Source: Flavobacteriales bacterium (GTDB lineage Bacteria; Bacteroidota; Bacteroidia; Flavobacteriales_D; Crocinitomicaceae). Taken from it: a stretch of 64,000 bases of DNA. A program made the translations under genes and the position numbers. Shown here piece by piece: positions 47,562 to 56,660 of this stretch. The notes beneath the pieces were generated by a model. It searched no databases and was not told where the DNA came from. It was given only the letters and a program-made list of their open reading frames with translations. How positions within the stretch are numbered: the stretch's first letter is position 1; each line of letters starts with the position of its first letter. The stretch is from the NCBI GenBank assembly GCA_947449575.1, contig CANFRV010000010.1:1-64000 (forward strand). Reading direction: 5' to 3'.

Positions 47562-50500
47562 ATGAAAAAAAATTCAAAAAAACTATTGTTAAGCTTGGGA
47601 CTTGCCTTGATTGGTAATTTAGCTCAAGCGCAAGGATTAGAAGGGATAGTAGTTGAAAAATTCTATCAAGCAAATGCTGCCGATGCTTCTAATGCTTCAA
47701 GTAATGGAGCTAGTCCATTATTAAACTCAGGTGCTGTTACATATAGAGTGTATGTAAACATGGCGAGTGGATATAAATTTTCAAATATTTATGGAAATGC
47801 TGCTCACGCATTACAGGTATCTACAACAACCAATTTTTACAATGATCCAAGTTCAGGATCAACAACTAATCCTTCTTCAATAAGCACAACGAATGTTAGA
47901 AAAAACACCGCTTTAATCGACTCATGGTTTACAACAGGAGGAGTTGCTACAGGGAAACTGGGAGTTTTGAAATCAGAAGATACAGATGGATCTCCAGGAA
48001 ATGCGCAAGGGGTTTTGCAAAACAATCCTGGAGGCGCATATGGTTTGCCAATTAACATTGGAACTACTACAAGTCTTTCTGCTGCAGATGGTATGATCTC
48101 AGGAACGGTTGTTACTCCTAACGTATTAGGTACACTTGACCTTAGTGCTTTAGATGCTTCGACAGGAAATAATTTTATCTCTAACTCTTGTTCGATTGCA
48201 GCATTAGGTGGAGTTGTAGGACCTACAGCTTCAAACATGGTTTTGATCGGTCAGTTCACTACAGACGGTGCTTTTAGTTACCATTTAAACGTGCAAGTTA
48301 TTAATATTGCTACTGGAGTAGCAGAAAATTATGTTTCAAGTGCTCCAACAGGTTCTGAATTAACGAACGCAACATTAAATTTAGTTCCAAATATTCCTCC
48401 ATCAGTGAGTATCACATCTCCAGCGAACGCGGCTAGTATTATTACTGGTACTGCTGTGACAATTACAGCTACCTCTGCAGATACAGATGGTACAGTTTCT
48501 GGTGTTCAATTTTTTGTAGATGGTGTTTCTATTGGAACTGATGCGTCAAGTCCATATTCTATGCCCTACACAGCTACAACAGGGACACATTCTTTAACAG
48601 CTAAATCGACTGATAACTCAGGTGATATTACAACTTCAAGTGCTATCTCGATAACAGTTGCTCCTAATCAAGCGCCATCTGTTTCATTGACAGCTGCTAC
48701 GACAGCAATCGTTGGTGATATCGTAGCATTATCTGCTACATCAACAGATGTTGATGGTACAGTTGCTCAAGTTGAATTTTTTGTTGACAATGTTTCTATA
48801 GGTGCTGATTTAACATCTGCTTACGGTGCAAACTGGACTTCAATAGTAGGAACACATTTGCTTAAAGCAGTTTCTACTGACAATTTAGGTTTAACTGCAA
48901 CTTCAAATGTTGTTAGTATATTAGTTGTGGCAAACACGCCTCCAACGGCTTCACTTACTTCTCCAGTATCTAGTGCTGCGTATGTGGCTCCACAAGTGGT
49001 TACTATAGCAGGAACAGCGACAGATTCTGACGGAACAATCACTCTAGTTGAATTCTTAGTAAATGGTGCTGTTGTTGGTACGGATGTTTCTTCACCATAT
49101 TCTTATGCATGGACAAGTACGTATGGAGTAAAAAATTTCGCACTTAGATCTACAGATAATAAAGGTGCGGTAACGACATCTTCTGTACTTACTTTGACAA
49201 TTGCAGATCCGAATGCTTTACCATATGAAGTAGGAACGGTTATTCAAACATGTAACCCTACTACTTTCTGTATTCCTTTAGCTGCTGCGGTTACTGCTCC
49301 AGTTGACAACGTAAAAGGTTACGATCTAGTTTTAAATTATGATAAAACAAAAGTTACACCAACAGGTAACATCACTATTTTTGACAATTTAATTAGTTCT
49401 ACTCTTGTTGAAACAGCAAACAGTATTGATTTAGCTGCGGGAACAATGAACATTTCTGTTTATTTTAAAGGTTCTGCTCCGATCAACTCTGAATTTAATG
49501 GTGTAGGAAATATCATTTGTGTTGAATTCTCTAAAACAATTAACTTTTTACCAGCAGATACAGCGATTATTAGTGTACCATTTTTACAAGAAAGTTATAT
49601 CACTGGTGTAACTTCTAAATCAGTATCTTCAGGGAAAGCGATAACACACAAAGATCAAAACTATCCTGGAACGTTAAAATTCTGGTTAGATAACTCTCCA
49701 ATTCAATACAATTCAGCGTTACCAAATGCTCATTTGAACACAACTGTTCAAGGGGCAGATTTAGCTACTTCTGTATTAAATCCTAATAACGTAAAAGTTT
49801 CTCCAAATATGACAGGTAACTTTACGTATGACTTGTTAAATGGTTTAGCTCTTAGCATTGCAAGAGATGTTGATAATGCTGTTGCGGTTCAATTACTTGT
49901 TAATGGTGCTGATGCTGCTTTAGGAAAAACGCTTTTAATCAATGGTGCATTTACTCCATCTATCTACCAAGTTTTAGCATTAGATGTTAACCTTGATGGT
50001 GTTGTTAGTGCGGGTGATATCTCTCAAATTAAACAAAGAGCAACAAATAACATTCATGAATACCAACAAGCTTGGAATTATTCTGCTACGGGTGTTTCGA
50101 ATGGTCAATTATCTAAAGACTGGGTATTTGTTGATTCATTGAGAATTCAAAATAATGCTGCTTACCATATTTCAGCAACTTTTCCTTCAAATGACGGTGT
50201 AGGTTTCTCTAAAGCAAAAGTTCCAGTGACTCCTTTCGTTTTGCCAACAACTGTTCTTGATTATTTCAACTGTCCAGTTATTACAGCAGAGACTTTTAGA
50301 GGAATCATGTTAGGTGATGTGGATGGTAACTATGCTGCATATGTTGCTGATGGAATCTTAAAAAGCCCTATATCTAATAAAGTGATTTTTGATATCTCTC
50401 AAGCGGTAGTGAATGGAAATACAGTGGATGTTCCAGTTTCTATTATTTCTGACGAACCAGTTAATGCGCTTGATTTTGCTTTCCAATTCAATGAAGATAA

Positions 50501-50990
50501 ATTATCTTTCAATACGGTAGAAAGTAAATCATCTGATATCGATGGAATGAGTCATTATGATAGTAATGATAAAACGTTAAGATATACTGCTGATAACTTG
50601 AATAATTTTGACTTAAACAAGGAAGTGGTTACGATTCGTTTTAACGTAGTTGATGGTAAAATTTCTGAAGAAGATATCAAATCTACTTTAGGGTTATTAA
50701 ACGGTAAAAAAGCAAATGTTGAATTTAGAAATAGTTCTATAAGCACTTCTTCTAATGTAAGCACTTCAGTTTATCCAAATCCAACGACAGGAATTTTAAA
50801 CGTTGTTGTTTCTGAAAACTCAATGGTTCAATTGTTTGATATGTCTGGTAAACAAGTTTTAGTACAAACGAATGTTACAGCAAATGAAAAACAAGAAATC
50901 AATATTGATGGTTTATCAGGAGGTGTTTACATGTTGAAAATTTCAAATGAAAACTTTAATTCTATTGAACGAGTTGTGTTAAATAAGTGA
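47562..50990 (+). CDS. Large secreted EKYY protein with Ig-like, cohesin-like and EF-hand modules and T9SS domain
   Basis: An 1142-residue surface protein. Signal peptide ends at about 24 (NLAQAQ). EKYY domain 25-270 (LEGIVVEKFY, VTYRVYVNMASGYKF, LIDSWFTTGG, MVLIGQFTTDGAF). Three Ig-like units start near 278, 369 and 459 (SADTDGTVSGVQFFVDGVSI). A cohesin-like domain is at about 553-690 (CIPLAAAV, GYDLVLNYDKTKV). An EF-hand DVNLDGVVSAGD is near 807 and LGDVDGNYAAYVADG near 916. A second cohesin-like domain (939-1055) reads FDISQAVVNGNTVDVPV, ALDFAFQFNEDKLSF. T9SS type A domain starts near 1067 (SVYPNPTTG). Domain names are inferred from motifs. Confidence 0.78.
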   Translation: MKKNSKKLLLSLGLALIGNLAQAQGLEGIVVEKFYQANAADASNASSNGASPLLNSGAVTYRVYVNMASGYKFSNIYGNAAHALQVSTTTNFYNDPSSGSTTNPSSISTTNVRKNTALIDSWFTTGGVATGKLGVLKSEDTDGSPGNAQGVLQNNPGGAYGLPINIGTTTSLSAADGMISGTVVTPNVLGTLDLSALDASTGNNFISNSCSIAALGGVVGPTASNMVLIGQFTTDGAFSYHLNVQVINIATGVAENYVSSAPTGSELTNATLNLVPNIPPSVSITSPANAASIITGTAVTITATSADTDGTVSGVQFFVDGVSIGTDASSPYSMPYTATTGTHSLTAKSTDNSGDITTSSAISITVAPNQAPSVSLTAATTAIVGDIVALSATSTDVDGTVAQVEFFVDNVSIGADLTSAYGANWTSIVGTHLLKAVSTDNLGLTATSNVVSILVVANTPPTASLTSPVSSAAYVAPQVVTIAGTATDSDGTITLVEFLVNGAVVGTDVSSPYSYAWTSTYGVKNFALRSTDNKGAVTTSSVLTLTIADPNALPYEVGTVIQTCNPTTFCIPLAAAVTAPVDNVKGYDLVLNYDKTKVTPTGNITIFDNLISSTLVETANSIDLAAGTMNISVYFKGSAPINSEFNGVGNIICVEFSKTINFLPADTAIISVPFLQESYITGVTSKSVSSGKAITHKDQNYPGTLKFWLDNSPIQYNSALPNAHLNTTVQGADLATSVLNPNNVKVSPNMTGNFTYDLLNGLALSIARDVDNAVAVQLLVNGADAALGKTLLINGAFTPSIYQVLALDVNLDGVVSAGDISQIKQRATNNIHEYQQAWNYSATGVSNGQLSKDWVFVDSLRIQNNAAYHISATFPSNDGVGFSKAKVPVTPFVLPTTVLDYFNCPVITAETFRGIMLGDVDGNYAAYVADGILKSPISNKVIFDISQAVVNGNTVDVPVSIISDEPVNALDFAFQFNEDKLSFNTVESKSSDIDGMSHYDSNDKTLRYTADNLNNFDLNKEVVTIRFNVVDGKISEEDIKSTLGLLNGKKANVEFRNSSISTSSNVSTSVYPNPTTGILNVVVSENSMVQLFDMSGKQVLVQTNVTANEKQEINIDGLSGGVYMLKISNENFNSIERVVLNK

Positions 50991-51015
50991 TTTTTCGCAA
51001 TTAATTTAAACAAAG

Positions 51016-51045
51016 AAAAGCCGTAATCGAAAGATTACGGCTTTT
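51016..51045 (+). terminator. Rho-independent terminator after the 1142-residue gene
   Basis: A 13-bp stem AAAAGCCGTAATC/GATTACGGCTTTT with a GAAA tetraloop, followed by a T-run, 26 bases beyond the stop. Confidence 0.93.
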
Positions 51046-51079
51046 TGATATTCAAAAGCTAAACTTAATACGATTCAAA

Positions 51080-52336
51080 ATGAAACTATTTACTCTTTTT
51101 ATTGGTTTATTTTTTCTAAACAATCTTTTTGCCAACACCAGCGTATCCGCTAAAATGCCCATGCCACCAGTAGGGAATGATACCATGATTTTTGATTTAA
51201 AAAACGCGACGGTTTCAACTGTAGCGGGAGTAAATTATTTCGATTTACCCATGTCTATTATTACGACTACTTCACACAGTTCATTTGATTTTTGGTTTAA
51301 ATTTAATGAAGCAAAGCTTACCTTTCTTTCAGCTAGCACGACGATTCCTTCGTTGGATCAATTAACATATTTCAGCACTTCTGATCATTTTCTAAGAAAT
51401 ACTACTTCTGGTCCTTCAACGGCTTATGTTGTTCCTGCAAATGTTACTTTGGTCACGGTGCGGTTTCAATTAGCGACCTATTGCACGGATGTTGACACGT
51501 CAGATTTTAATTCAATCACATCCTTGTTAGATGGAATAATTTGTAACAGTAAATTTACCTCAACTCCGCCAAAATCTGCAATTACTGTTAGTAGTAGTGT
51601 AGCCTGCAAAAATTCAACGATCAATTTTAGTTATCCAAATTCAATCCTTGGTAGAGCAATTTCTTCGTGGTCTTGGAATTTTGGTGACGGTTCTTCTGGC
51701 AGTGCGCTGCAAAACCCAAATCATACGTACACTTCTTTTGGTAATTTTACGGCTCAATTAACGGTTACTACAACAGATGGATGCACCTATTCATTAACAA
51801 AACCGATGACCATTTTAGAGTCTCCGTCGGTGACTTTTTCATATGCGTACAATGCAAGTTTAGCAACAACTGATTTCACCAATACGTCAACGATATCTTC
51901 AGGAACAATCGTTTCATATAGCTGGAATTTTGGTGATGGTGGATCGAGCATATTGCAGAACCCAAGCCACCATTTTGTTGTCAATGGAACATATATAGTA
52001 ACATTAACAGCAACCTCTAGTAATGGATGCGTCACCACGTATTCTTCTTCAATTGTATCGAATAATAGTTCTCAAGGCTTAAATAATGTGAAAGGTGAAG
52101 ATAATTTAATTAGTATTTATCCAAACCCGGCATCCAACTTTCTTTTTGTCACGGTAAATAAAAATGCAACAATAGAATTATTTGACACAAAAATGAACAC
52201 GGTGTATAGCAGTGAACTTCTACACGAAAAGAAAGAGTTTCAAATTGATGTGGAATCTTTAGCAGATGGAATTTATTTCCTACGAGCAATAAGTGACCAA
52301 GGTATTCACACTCATAAAATTATTATTAAAAAATAA
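51080..52336 (+). CDS. Secreted cohesin-like/PKD protein with T9SS type A domain
   Basis: A 418-residue protein. Signal peptide MKLFTLFIGLFFLNNLFA. A cohesin-like domain (about 34-165) starts TMIFDLKNATVSTVAGVNYF, with SSFDFWFKFNEAKLTF and VTLVTVRFQL. Two PKD domains follow (180-255 and 256-335, ISSWSWNFGDGSS and YSWNFGDGGSS), then T9SS type A from ISIYPNPASNFLFVTV. Its first domain is closely similar to that of the 1003-residue neighbour and more distantly to the 1142-residue protein. Confidence 0.8.
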   Translation: MKLFTLFIGLFFLNNLFANTSVSAKMPMPPVGNDTMIFDLKNATVSTVAGVNYFDLPMSIITTTSHSSFDFWFKFNEAKLTFLSASTTIPSLDQLTYFSTSDHFLRNTTSGPSTAYVVPANVTLVTVRFQLATYCTDVDTSDFNSITSLLDGIICNSKFTSTPPKSAITVSSSVACKNSTINFSYPNSILGRAISSWSWNFGDGSSGSALQNPNHTYTSFGNFTAQLTVTTTDGCTYSLTKPMTILESPSVTFSYAYNASLATTDFTNTSTISSGTIVSYSWNFGDGGSSILQNPSHHFVVNGTYIVTLTATSSNGCVTTYSSSIVSNNSSQGLNNVKGEDNLISIYPNPASNFLFVTVNKNATIELFDTKMNTVYSSELLHEKKEFQIDVESLADGIYFLRAISDQGIHTHKIIIKK

Positions 52337-52480
52337 GACTTAAGTTGTTATTTCTAATGTAAAAAGTATGTTACTATAAAATAAACTGTTGGTTAACAAG
52401 ATGTTCTTATTGGGCATAAAAAGGTGTATTTATTAAAGAAATCATAACATTGAATTTAATATTCCTTTTGATACTAACCC

Positions 52481-52488
52481 TAACTTTG
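52481..52488 (+). promoter_or_regulatory. -7 promoter box TAACTTTG of the PKD/SprF pair
   Basis: Exact TAnnTTTG match 55 bases before the first likely ATG (52543). The -33 element is not clear. Confidence 0.45.
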
Positions 52489-52542
52489 TAAATTGTAAAA
52501 CAGCATTTTAAGAGGGTATTTAATGTTTTTAAGTAAGTGAAA

Positions 52543-55500
52543 ATGAAAGTAGTAATTTATTTATTTGTGTTTCTTGGAAGTTTTAATTTATTAGCAAATG
52601 AATCTTTCAATGGGAGATCAAAAAAGCTTCCAATACCTCTGCCTCCAGCAGTAAATGACACCATGTTTTTCGATTTAAATAATTCGGTTTTTACCTCTTC
52701 ATCAGGGTTCTACTATTTAGACATCCCAATGTATATCAAAGCGGCGATTAACCCAAGTTCGTTCGATTTTTGGTTCAAATTTAACGAATCAAAGATGACC
52801 TACAATTCCACAATTTCTTTGATTTCACCACTCGACACGTACAGTTATTTTAATACAGATGATCATTTTTTAAGAAATACTACTTCTGGACCCTCTATAT
52901 CTTATCAAGTGCCAAATAATACAACGTTGTTAATTGTGCGTTTTTTATTAGCAGATGCTTGTACAGCAGTCGACACTTCTGATTTTAATCAAATAACAAC
53001 CTTATTAGATGGTTTGGAGTGTAAGCACAAAATATTATTTTCTTCTACTAGTGCAGTAGGAACAACAACTTCTCCTACTACTTATTGTACTAATTCAGGA
53101 GTAGATTTAAGTTTTCCAGCATCCATTTATGGTAAAACCATCACTTCTTGGAATTGGGATTTTGCGAATGGGACTGTTGCCAACATTCAAAATCCTACAG
53201 CTGTTTTTACCGACCCACAAACATATCCGGTGTCCATTAATGTGGCAACAATTGGAGGGTGTAATTATTCATTTATTCAAAACATAACCGTTTTTAATAG
53301 ACCCTTCGCTAATTTTTCTTACACAATTGGTTTGTCTGCGGATTCGGTATTTTTCACGAATAATATTCCCATCGGTTCATTGGACACCTTAACGTGGAAT
53401 TGGAGTTTCGGAGATGCTGGTGTAAGTACTGTCGAAAACCCTTCTCATCATTATGTTTCCGGGGGTTACTATTCTGCTTCGCTTACTTCAACAACAAATC
53501 ATGGTTGCTCAGACACTTTTATAGAGTCAATATATATTGATAAACCAACAGCATCTTTCTCTTCAACGGGGACATGCGCAGGATCCGTAATTTCATTTCT
53601 TGATAATTCTGTGTATTCAACCGGAACGATAACAGCTTGGCATTGGGATTTTGGAGATGGCACAACAAGTACAGTTCAAAATCCTTCCCATATTTATTCT
53701 TTTTCCGGAAGTTATACGGTGAATTTAATCGTCACAAGTTCTTCAGGTTCTTTTGCTAATATCTCAAACTTACTAGTAATCGCTAGTAAACCATTAGTTC
53801 AGTTTTTGGGAGACGCGCTAACTGGTTGTTCACCTCATTTAGTTAATTTTAGTAATTTATCGGTTGCTCCAGCTGGGTCAGCGTACTTATGGAACTTTGG
53901 AGATAATTTAACTTCCACCTCGCAAACTCCTTCACATACCTACCTAGAAGGAGGTGTTTTTCCTGTTAAACTTGTGGTAACATCTTTGAATGGTTGCAGC
54001 GATTCCTTAATTAAACCAGGGTATATAAATGTAATAAAGGCGGCAACGGCTAATTTTTCGTCAACAGATGGATGTGCCAATTCGCTAATTAATTTTATCG
54101 ATAATTCTACTATCACAACAGGAAGTATTATTTCTTGGAATTGGACTTTTGGAGATGGCGGAATTAGCTCTTCTCAAAATCCGACGCATATTTATTCTAC
54201 TCCAGGGAGTTATTTGGTTACTTTAATTGTGACCAATAATTTAGGTTGTGCAGGAACTTTATCAAAGACCACGATTATAAATGAAATTCCTTCCGTTCAA
54301 TTTACAACACCTAATCTTTCAGGTTGTGCACCTCTTTCTGCCAATTTTCAAAATTTATCTACGACCGTTGTTGGCGCTTCTTATCTTTGGAATTTTGGTG
54401 ATGGCTTCACAGCAATTACCCAAAATCCAACACACGTTTATTTGAATGATGGCGTTTTTGATGTGTCGTTATTAGTTACTGCGCCAGGTGGATGTAAAGA
54501 TTCAATGAGTATGAGTGCTTATATTAATGTATTAAATGGTGTACAAGCAGATTTTTCAGATACGAATCGATGTGTAAATTCTGCGACTAATTTTAGTGAT
54601 CTTTCAACGATTTCTGATGGAACTGTTTCTGCATGGTCATGGGATTTTGGAAATGGAAGTTCTAGCACTAGTCAAAATCCAACTTTTGTGTATGTTACTC
54701 CTGGAACGTATGTTGTAAGTTTAAACGTTTTAACAAGTCTTGGATGTAGTAATACAATTGTAAAAGATGTAACCATTGATGCTACACCGGTGGTAAATTT
54801 TACGGTCAATGATTCATTAGGATGCGGATCTTTACTTGCTTTATTTACGGATCTTTCTTCTACTCCAATCAATTCAACCTATGCTTGGAGTTTTGGTGAT
54901 ACCGACATTTCTTCAGAAAAAAATCCGTCGCATACTTTTTCTACAAACGGTTCATACACGATCAAAGAGGTAGTTACTTCTCCTGAAGGATGTATGGATT
55001 CGATCAGTAAAATAAATTATATTTCAATGCAAACAGCTCCTTCTGCTAGTTTTATTGCTTCAAAAGATTTCGCTCTCATTCCAAGTGCAATAATTGATTT
55101 TACGAGTGAATCTTCTGATTATTCAAGCTTGAATTGGGATTTTGGGGATTCGTATTATTCTAATTTACAGAGCCCTTCTCATACTTTTATTAATACTGGT
55201 CAGTATAACATATGCTTAACGGCGTATAGTTCATTTGGTTGCGCAGACACCTCTTGTATGGAAGTACAGATATCTGCATCCAATAAAATAGCAGTTCCTT
55301 CCGCATTTTCGCCCAATGGTGACGGGAACAATGATGTATTTTTAATTGAGGGAGGACCCTTTTTAGAGATTGAAATTAAAATTATGAATGAATGGGGAAA
55401 TCAAATTTTTGTGAGTTCTTCACAAAATGAAGGATGGAATGGAAAATATAATAACGTGTTGCAGCCCAATGGTGCGTATGAATATATAATTTCTGGAAAA

Positions 55501-55554
55501 ACCTTGGACAGTCAAACCATTAGTAAATACGGAATAGTTAATCTTACTCGATAA
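52543..55554 (+). CDS. Large secreted PKD-repeat protein with T9SS type B (CHU_C) domain
   Basis: A 1003-residue protein. Signal peptide about 1-19 (VVIYLFVFLGSFNLLA). A cohesin-like domain (30-165) matches that of the 418-residue neighbour (TMFFDLNNSVFTSSSGFYYL, SSFDFWFKFNESKMTYN). Then about nine PKD repeats (190-910), each with a W(D/S/N)FGD motif, for example HWDFGDGTTSTVQNPSHIY. The C-terminal domain AVPSAFSPNGDGNNDVFLIE to KYGIVNLTR is a T9SS type B (CHU_C, gliding-motility) sorting domain. A GTG at 52537 is an alternative start. The PorP/SprF gene follows with one base between. Confidence 0.92.
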   Translation: MKVVIYLFVFLGSFNLLANESFNGRSKKLPIPLPPAVNDTMFFDLNNSVFTSSSGFYYLDIPMYIKAAINPSSFDFWFKFNESKMTYNSTISLISPLDTYSYFNTDDHFLRNTTSGPSISYQVPNNTTLLIVRFLLADACTAVDTSDFNQITTLLDGLECKHKILFSSTSAVGTTTSPTTYCTNSGVDLSFPASIYGKTITSWNWDFANGTVANIQNPTAVFTDPQTYPVSINVATIGGCNYSFIQNITVFNRPFANFSYTIGLSADSVFFTNNIPIGSLDTLTWNWSFGDAGVSTVENPSHHYVSGGYYSASLTSTTNHGCSDTFIESIYIDKPTASFSSTGTCAGSVISFLDNSVYSTGTITAWHWDFGDGTTSTVQNPSHIYSFSGSYTVNLIVTSSSGSFANISNLLVIASKPLVQFLGDALTGCSPHLVNFSNLSVAPAGSAYLWNFGDNLTSTSQTPSHTYLEGGVFPVKLVVTSLNGCSDSLIKPGYINVIKAATANFSSTDGCANSLINFIDNSTITTGSIISWNWTFGDGGISSSQNPTHIYSTPGSYLVTLIVTNNLGCAGTLSKTTIINEIPSVQFTTPNLSGCAPLSANFQNLSTTVVGASYLWNFGDGFTAITQNPTHVYLNDGVFDVSLLVTAPGGCKDSMSMSAYINVLNGVQADFSDTNRCVNSATNFSDLSTISDGTVSAWSWDFGNGSSSTSQNPTFVYVTPGTYVVSLNVLTSLGCSNTIVKDVTIDATPVVNFTVNDSLGCGSLLALFTDLSSTPINSTYAWSFGDTDISSEKNPSHTFSTNGSYTIKEVVTSPEGCMDSISKINYISMQTAPSASFIASKDFALIPSAIIDFTSESSDYSSLNWDFGDSYYSNLQSPSHTFINTGQYNICLTAYSSFGCADTSCMEVQISASNKIAVPSAFSPNGDGNNDVFLIEGGPFLEIEIKIMNEWGNQIFVSSSQNEGWNGKYNNVLQPNGAYEYIISGKTLDSQTISKYGIVNLTR

Positions 55555-55555
55555 A

Positions 55556-56560
55556 ATGCGATCAATGAATATTTTTTATTTTTTAACAGTCGTGCAATTC
55601 TGCTTAATGCAAGCAACCTTTGCGCAAGATTTTCATTTAGCTCAATATGAATCAAATCCATTAAATTTAAATCCGGCATTAAATGGTGAACGACTTTCAG
55701 AAAATAAAGGGATTCATTACAATTTCAATTATCGGGATCAAATAGCAAATTATTCGGATGCACCAGGTTCATTTAAAAGTTTTGCCGCGGGTATAGATAT
55801 TCCTATTAATTCTAAATTTTCGATAGGCCAATATTATGGAAATAATAAAAGTGTTGACGGTGTTTTTAATTCAAATAACTTTATGTTTTCAACAGCATAT
55901 AGAATTAATCATTCTGATGCAAGAGATGGGGAAAATTTATCTGTTGGAGTACAATTGGGTGTTTTAAACACAGCTTTTAATCCGCAAAATTTTACCTATG
56001 GATCACAATATTCAGCAAGTGCTGCTGATGGTTTTGACAGGAACATATCTAGCGGTGAAAATTTGACGGTTTTAAGTGTGTATAAGTTTAATGTCAATTT
56101 AGGGGTATACTATAGAAAAAAACTTTTAAACGATAAGTTAACTGTTTATGGTGGTGCATCCGTTTACAATATTTCAAACCCCTCGAAAGAAATAAATGGC
56201 GTTCAGTTGCCAATCGCATTAAAATACAATGTAAATATTGGTGCGATTTATAAGGTAGATGAAAAATTAACAGTAAAACCTCAGATTTTAATTATGGCCC
56301 AAAACAAGGCAAATGAATTAAACGCTGGGTTATTGTTGTATTATAAGTTGACGAATGATTATGAAACCATTTTTGGTTTGGGCGTTAGAAATAAAAATGC
56401 AATTATTTTTAATTTTGGGCTACGCGTAAAAGAAAACACGTTTAGAGCTAGTTACTGTGCTGTTAACAGTTATTTGTATGAATATAAAAATAAGGGATTA
56501 GAATTTTCTGTTACGCACACAGCAAAGAAAAAGATTAAAAAAGCAGTAAATGATATGTAA
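55556..56560 (+). CDS. PorP/SprF-family outer-membrane protein
   Basis: A 334-residue protein with signal peptide (MNIFYFLTVVQFCLMQATFAQ) and FHLAQYESNPLNLNPALNGE, then beta-strand-rich sequence to the end, typical of PorP/SprF. These proteins attach to the cell surface or secrete T9SS type B proteins encoded next door (known for SprB/SprF). One base after the 1003-residue protein's stop, so the two form an operon. Confidence 0.92.
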   Translation: MRSMNIFYFLTVVQFCLMQATFAQDFHLAQYESNPLNLNPALNGERLSENKGIHYNFNYRDQIANYSDAPGSFKSFAAGIDIPINSKFSIGQYYGNNKSVDGVFNSNNFMFSTAYRINHSDARDGENLSVGVQLGVLNTAFNPQNFTYGSQYSASAADGFDRNISSGENLTVLSVYKFNVNLGVYYRKKLLNDKLTVYGGASVYNISNPSKEINGVQLPIALKYNVNIGAIYKVDEKLTVKPQILIMAQNKANELNAGLLLYYKLTNDYETIFGLGVRNKNAIIFNFGLRVKENTFRASYCAVNSYLYEYKNKGLEFSVTHTAKKKIKKAVNDM

Positions 56561-56630
56561 ATAGCATCTATTGCTTTTTATATTTCGTTTAATTTAGAAG
56601 CCCTCACGAATTCAATTCATCTCTTTTCAG

Positions 56631-56638
56631 TATCTTTA
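56631..56638 (+). promoter_or_regulatory. -7-like box TATCTTTA of metG
   Basis: One base off TAnnTTTG, 23 bases upstream of the metG ATG. Confidence 0.4.
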
Positions 56639-56660
56639 CCCTTCAAAAGAACACTTTTTC

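Noticed and set aside
52543-55554. PKD repeat DNA as a possible CRISPR or tandem-repeat array
   Set aside because: The repetition is at the protein level with diverged codons and lies fully inside one frame.
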